Shown here piece after piece: positions 5,957 through 7,352 of a stretch of 7,352 bases of DNA (positions within the stretch are counted from its first letter, which is position 1; every line of letters begins with the position of its first letter). Below the pieces are notes generated by a model. That model saw only the letters and a program-made list of their open reading frames with translations, searched no databases and was not told the origin of the DNA. Made by a program: the position numbers and the translations under genes. This DNA comes from DASRVA01 sp035550715 (GTDB lineage: Bacteria > Gemmatimonadota > Gemmatimonadetes > JACCXV01 > JAHWKZ01). The DNA lies in contig DASZOP010000127.1 of NCBI GenBank assembly GCA_035550715.1, positions 1-7,352 on the forward strand, given 5' to 3'.

Positions 5957-7352
5957 AACCCCGCCCTCGACTCGCCCTCGCCGCCCTCGCCCTCGCCACG
6001 GCCTGCGTCCACCGCGCGCCGGCGCCCGAGACTCGCGCCCCGGGTACTCCGGCGACGGACCGGCCGGCCCTCGTCGTCATGCTGGTCGTCGACCAGCTCG
6101 GCGAGCCCCTCCTCGAGCGGTACGACGACCTCTTCACGGGCGGCTTCCGGCGGCTCCTCGACGAGGGCCGCTTCTACGTGAACGCGACCCACGACCACGC
6201 CATCACCAAGACGGCCCCCGGCCACGCCACCCTCTCCACCGGCGTCTACCCCGCGCGCCACGGGATCGTGTCCAACGAATGGTTCGAGGAGACGGACGGC
6301 GGATGGGTCGAGGTCGAGAACATGGAGGACCCGTCCGAGAGCATCGTCGGCCATCCCGAGCTGACGGGGGTCTCTCCGCACCGCCTCATGCGTTCGGGGC
6401 TCGCCGACTGGCTGCGGGAAGCGGAGCCCGCCTCGGTGGTCGCCTCGGTCTCGGCCAAGGATCGGGGCGCCGTCCTGCCGGCGGCTCACGTCCGCGGGCA
6501 GGTGTGGTGGTTCGAGGACACGGCCGGCCGGTTCGTGACCTCGACCTACTATCGGGACGGGAACCCCGAATGGGCGGACGTCTTCCACGCGACCCGGATG
6601 GCCGCCTACGCCGCGGACACAGTCTGGTCGAGCACGATCCCCCAGGCGGTCCTTGGCCGGAGCCGGCCCGACACCGCGGCCTACGAGGGCGATGGCGTCC
6701 ACACCTTCTTCCCCCACCGCTACGCGGGCGAGGGTGATCCCGACGCCTTCTGGGAGTGGTTCGCCGACACTCCCATGCTGGACGCGGCGACGCTCGACTT
6801 CGCGGAGGTCCTCGTCGCCGAGCTGGAGATGGGACGGGATACGGTTCCCGACTTCCTGAACGTCTCGGTCTCTCAGACCGACCGGGTCGGGCACGACTAC
6901 GGTCCGTGGAGTCGCGAGCAGCTCGACAACCTGCTGCGTCTGGATCGCCGGTTGGGGACGTTCTTCGACCTTCTCGACCGGACGGTCGGCGAGGGCCGGT
7001 GGATCGTGGCTCTCTCCGCCGACCATGGTTACCTGGTGACCCCCGAAGACCTCCACGCGACCGGCGATTCCCAGGCGCGACGGCTGACGACGGACGAGCT
7101 CGCGGTCCTGGATTCACTGGCTGAAAGCGGCTCGGGAAGCACGCCCGACAGCCTGGCGGCCTATCTCCGGGCGCTCCCCTTCGTGGCCGACGCGTGGACC
7201 TGGCGAGAGCTCACCGAAGGACAGCCGGCGGACTCCTTCGCCGTGCTCGCCCGGCATTCCCTGTTCCCGGGACGTGCGGGCGGCGAGCTCGGCGGCCGGG
7301 GCATCGAGATCCGGCTGGCGCCCGAGCTGATCGAGGACGAGCGCGGGACGGG
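5953..7352 (+). CDS. PafA-like alkaline phosphatase lipoprotein, 3' end outside window
   Basis: The first 466 residues of an alkaline-phosphatase-superfamily enzyme, open at the right edge; relatives are about 550 long. The start encodes MKPRPR, an Ala/Leu-rich stretch and LATAC, a plausible lipobox with Cys18, so a periplasmic or surface lipoprotein is predicted. Visible active-site residues are D47 (VVDQL), nucleophile T87 in KTAPGHATLSTG, N108 (IVSNEW), K169 and R171 (SAKDRGAVLPA), D310 and H314 (QTDRVGHDYG), and D357 and H358 (SADHG). Their spacing follows, from memory, Elizabethkingia PafA (D38, T79, N100, K162, R164, D305, H309, D352, H353). The Lys/Arg pair marks phosphomonoesterases rather than nucleotide pyrophosphatases. 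The last zinc-binding His would follow just past the GT at the window's end. The ATG overlaps the iolD stop as ATGA. Its natural substrate is unknown; released sugar or inositol phosphates are an inference from context. Confidence 0.88.
   Translation, partial: MKPRPRLALAALALATACVHRAPAPETRAPGTPATDRPALVVMLVVDQLGEPLLERYDDLFTGGFRRLLDEGRFYVNATHDHAITKTAPGHATLSTGVYPARHGIVSNEWFEETDGGWVEVENMEDPSESIVGHPELTGVSPHRLMRSGLADWLREAEPASVVASVSAKDRGAVLPAAHVRGQVWWFEDTAGRFVTSTYYRDGNPEWADVFHATRMAAYAADTVWSSTIPQAVLGRSRPDTAAYEGDGVHTFFPHRYAGEGDPDAFWEWFADTPMLDAATLDFAEVLVAELEMGRDTVPDFLNVSVSQTDRVGHDYGPWSREQLDNLLRLDRRLGTFFDLLDRTVGEGRWIVALSADHGYLVTPEDLHATGDSQARRLTTDELAVLDSLAESGSGSTPDSLAAYLRALPFVADAWTWRELTEGQPADSFAVLARHSLFPGRAGGELGGRGIEIRLAPELIEDERGT

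Noticed and set aside
5917..7056. 379-codon minus-strand open frame opposite the phosphatase
   Set aside because: The + strand frame shows the full set of phosphatase motifs and a signal peptide; the antisense product shows none.

Overview
The window is a dense, high-GC stretch (roughly 70 % GC by eye, strong G/C preference at third codon positions) with all seven genes on the + strand and almost no non-coding DNA. It carries most of a myo-inositol catabolic (iol) operon. The taxon cannot be fixed from the sequence. A high-GC soil-type bacterium is likely, and the last gene encodes a lipoprotein phosphatase of a kind common in bacteria with a periplasm (Gemmatimonadota- or Acidobacteria-like lineages would fit). 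The iol gene content also resembles actinobacterial clusters. This placement is inference only.

Layout: the C-terminal part of an inositol 2-dehydrogenase (iolG, 1-480, cut by the window edge); inosose dehydratase (iolE, 477-1358); 5-dehydro-2-deoxygluconokinase (iolC, 1355-2296); a short 32-bp gap holding a GC-rich hairpin; a class I (DeoC/LacD/DhnA-like, probably Cgl0159-type) aldolase (2329-3216); 5-deoxy-glucuronate isomerase (iolB, 3213-4094); the ThDP-dependent trihydroxycyclohexanedione hydrolase (iolD, 4091-5956); and a PafA-like alkaline phosphatase lipoprotein (5953 to beyond 7352, cut by the window edge). Five of the six junctions are 4-nt stop/start overlaps: four ATGA and one CTGA. 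The genes are therefore almost certainly co-transcribed and translationally coupled.

Pathway: IolG oxidises myo-inositol to scyllo-inosose, IolE dehydrates it, IolD opens the ring, IolB isomerises 5-deoxy-glucuronate, IolC phosphorylates the product, and the aldolase would cleave it to dihydroxyacetone phosphate plus malonate semialdehyde. The aldolase would stand in for the class II enzyme IolJ of Bacillus. No transporter, regulator or malonate-semialdehyde dehydrogenase (iolA) lies in the window.

Most notable points: (1) an exported PafA-type phosphomonoesterase is coupled by a 4-nt overlap to iolD, suggesting that the operon may release inositol from inositol phosphates outside the cytoplasm before degrading it; (2) iolE appears to start at a CTG codon placed by a near-perfect Shine-Dalgarno sequence inside iolG; (3) an 8-bp perfect GC hairpin has the iolC stop codon as its loop, at the only junction that does not overlap. 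No RNA genes, mobile elements, CRISPR arrays, promoters or terminators were recognised, and there is no gene-free stretch over 300 bases.
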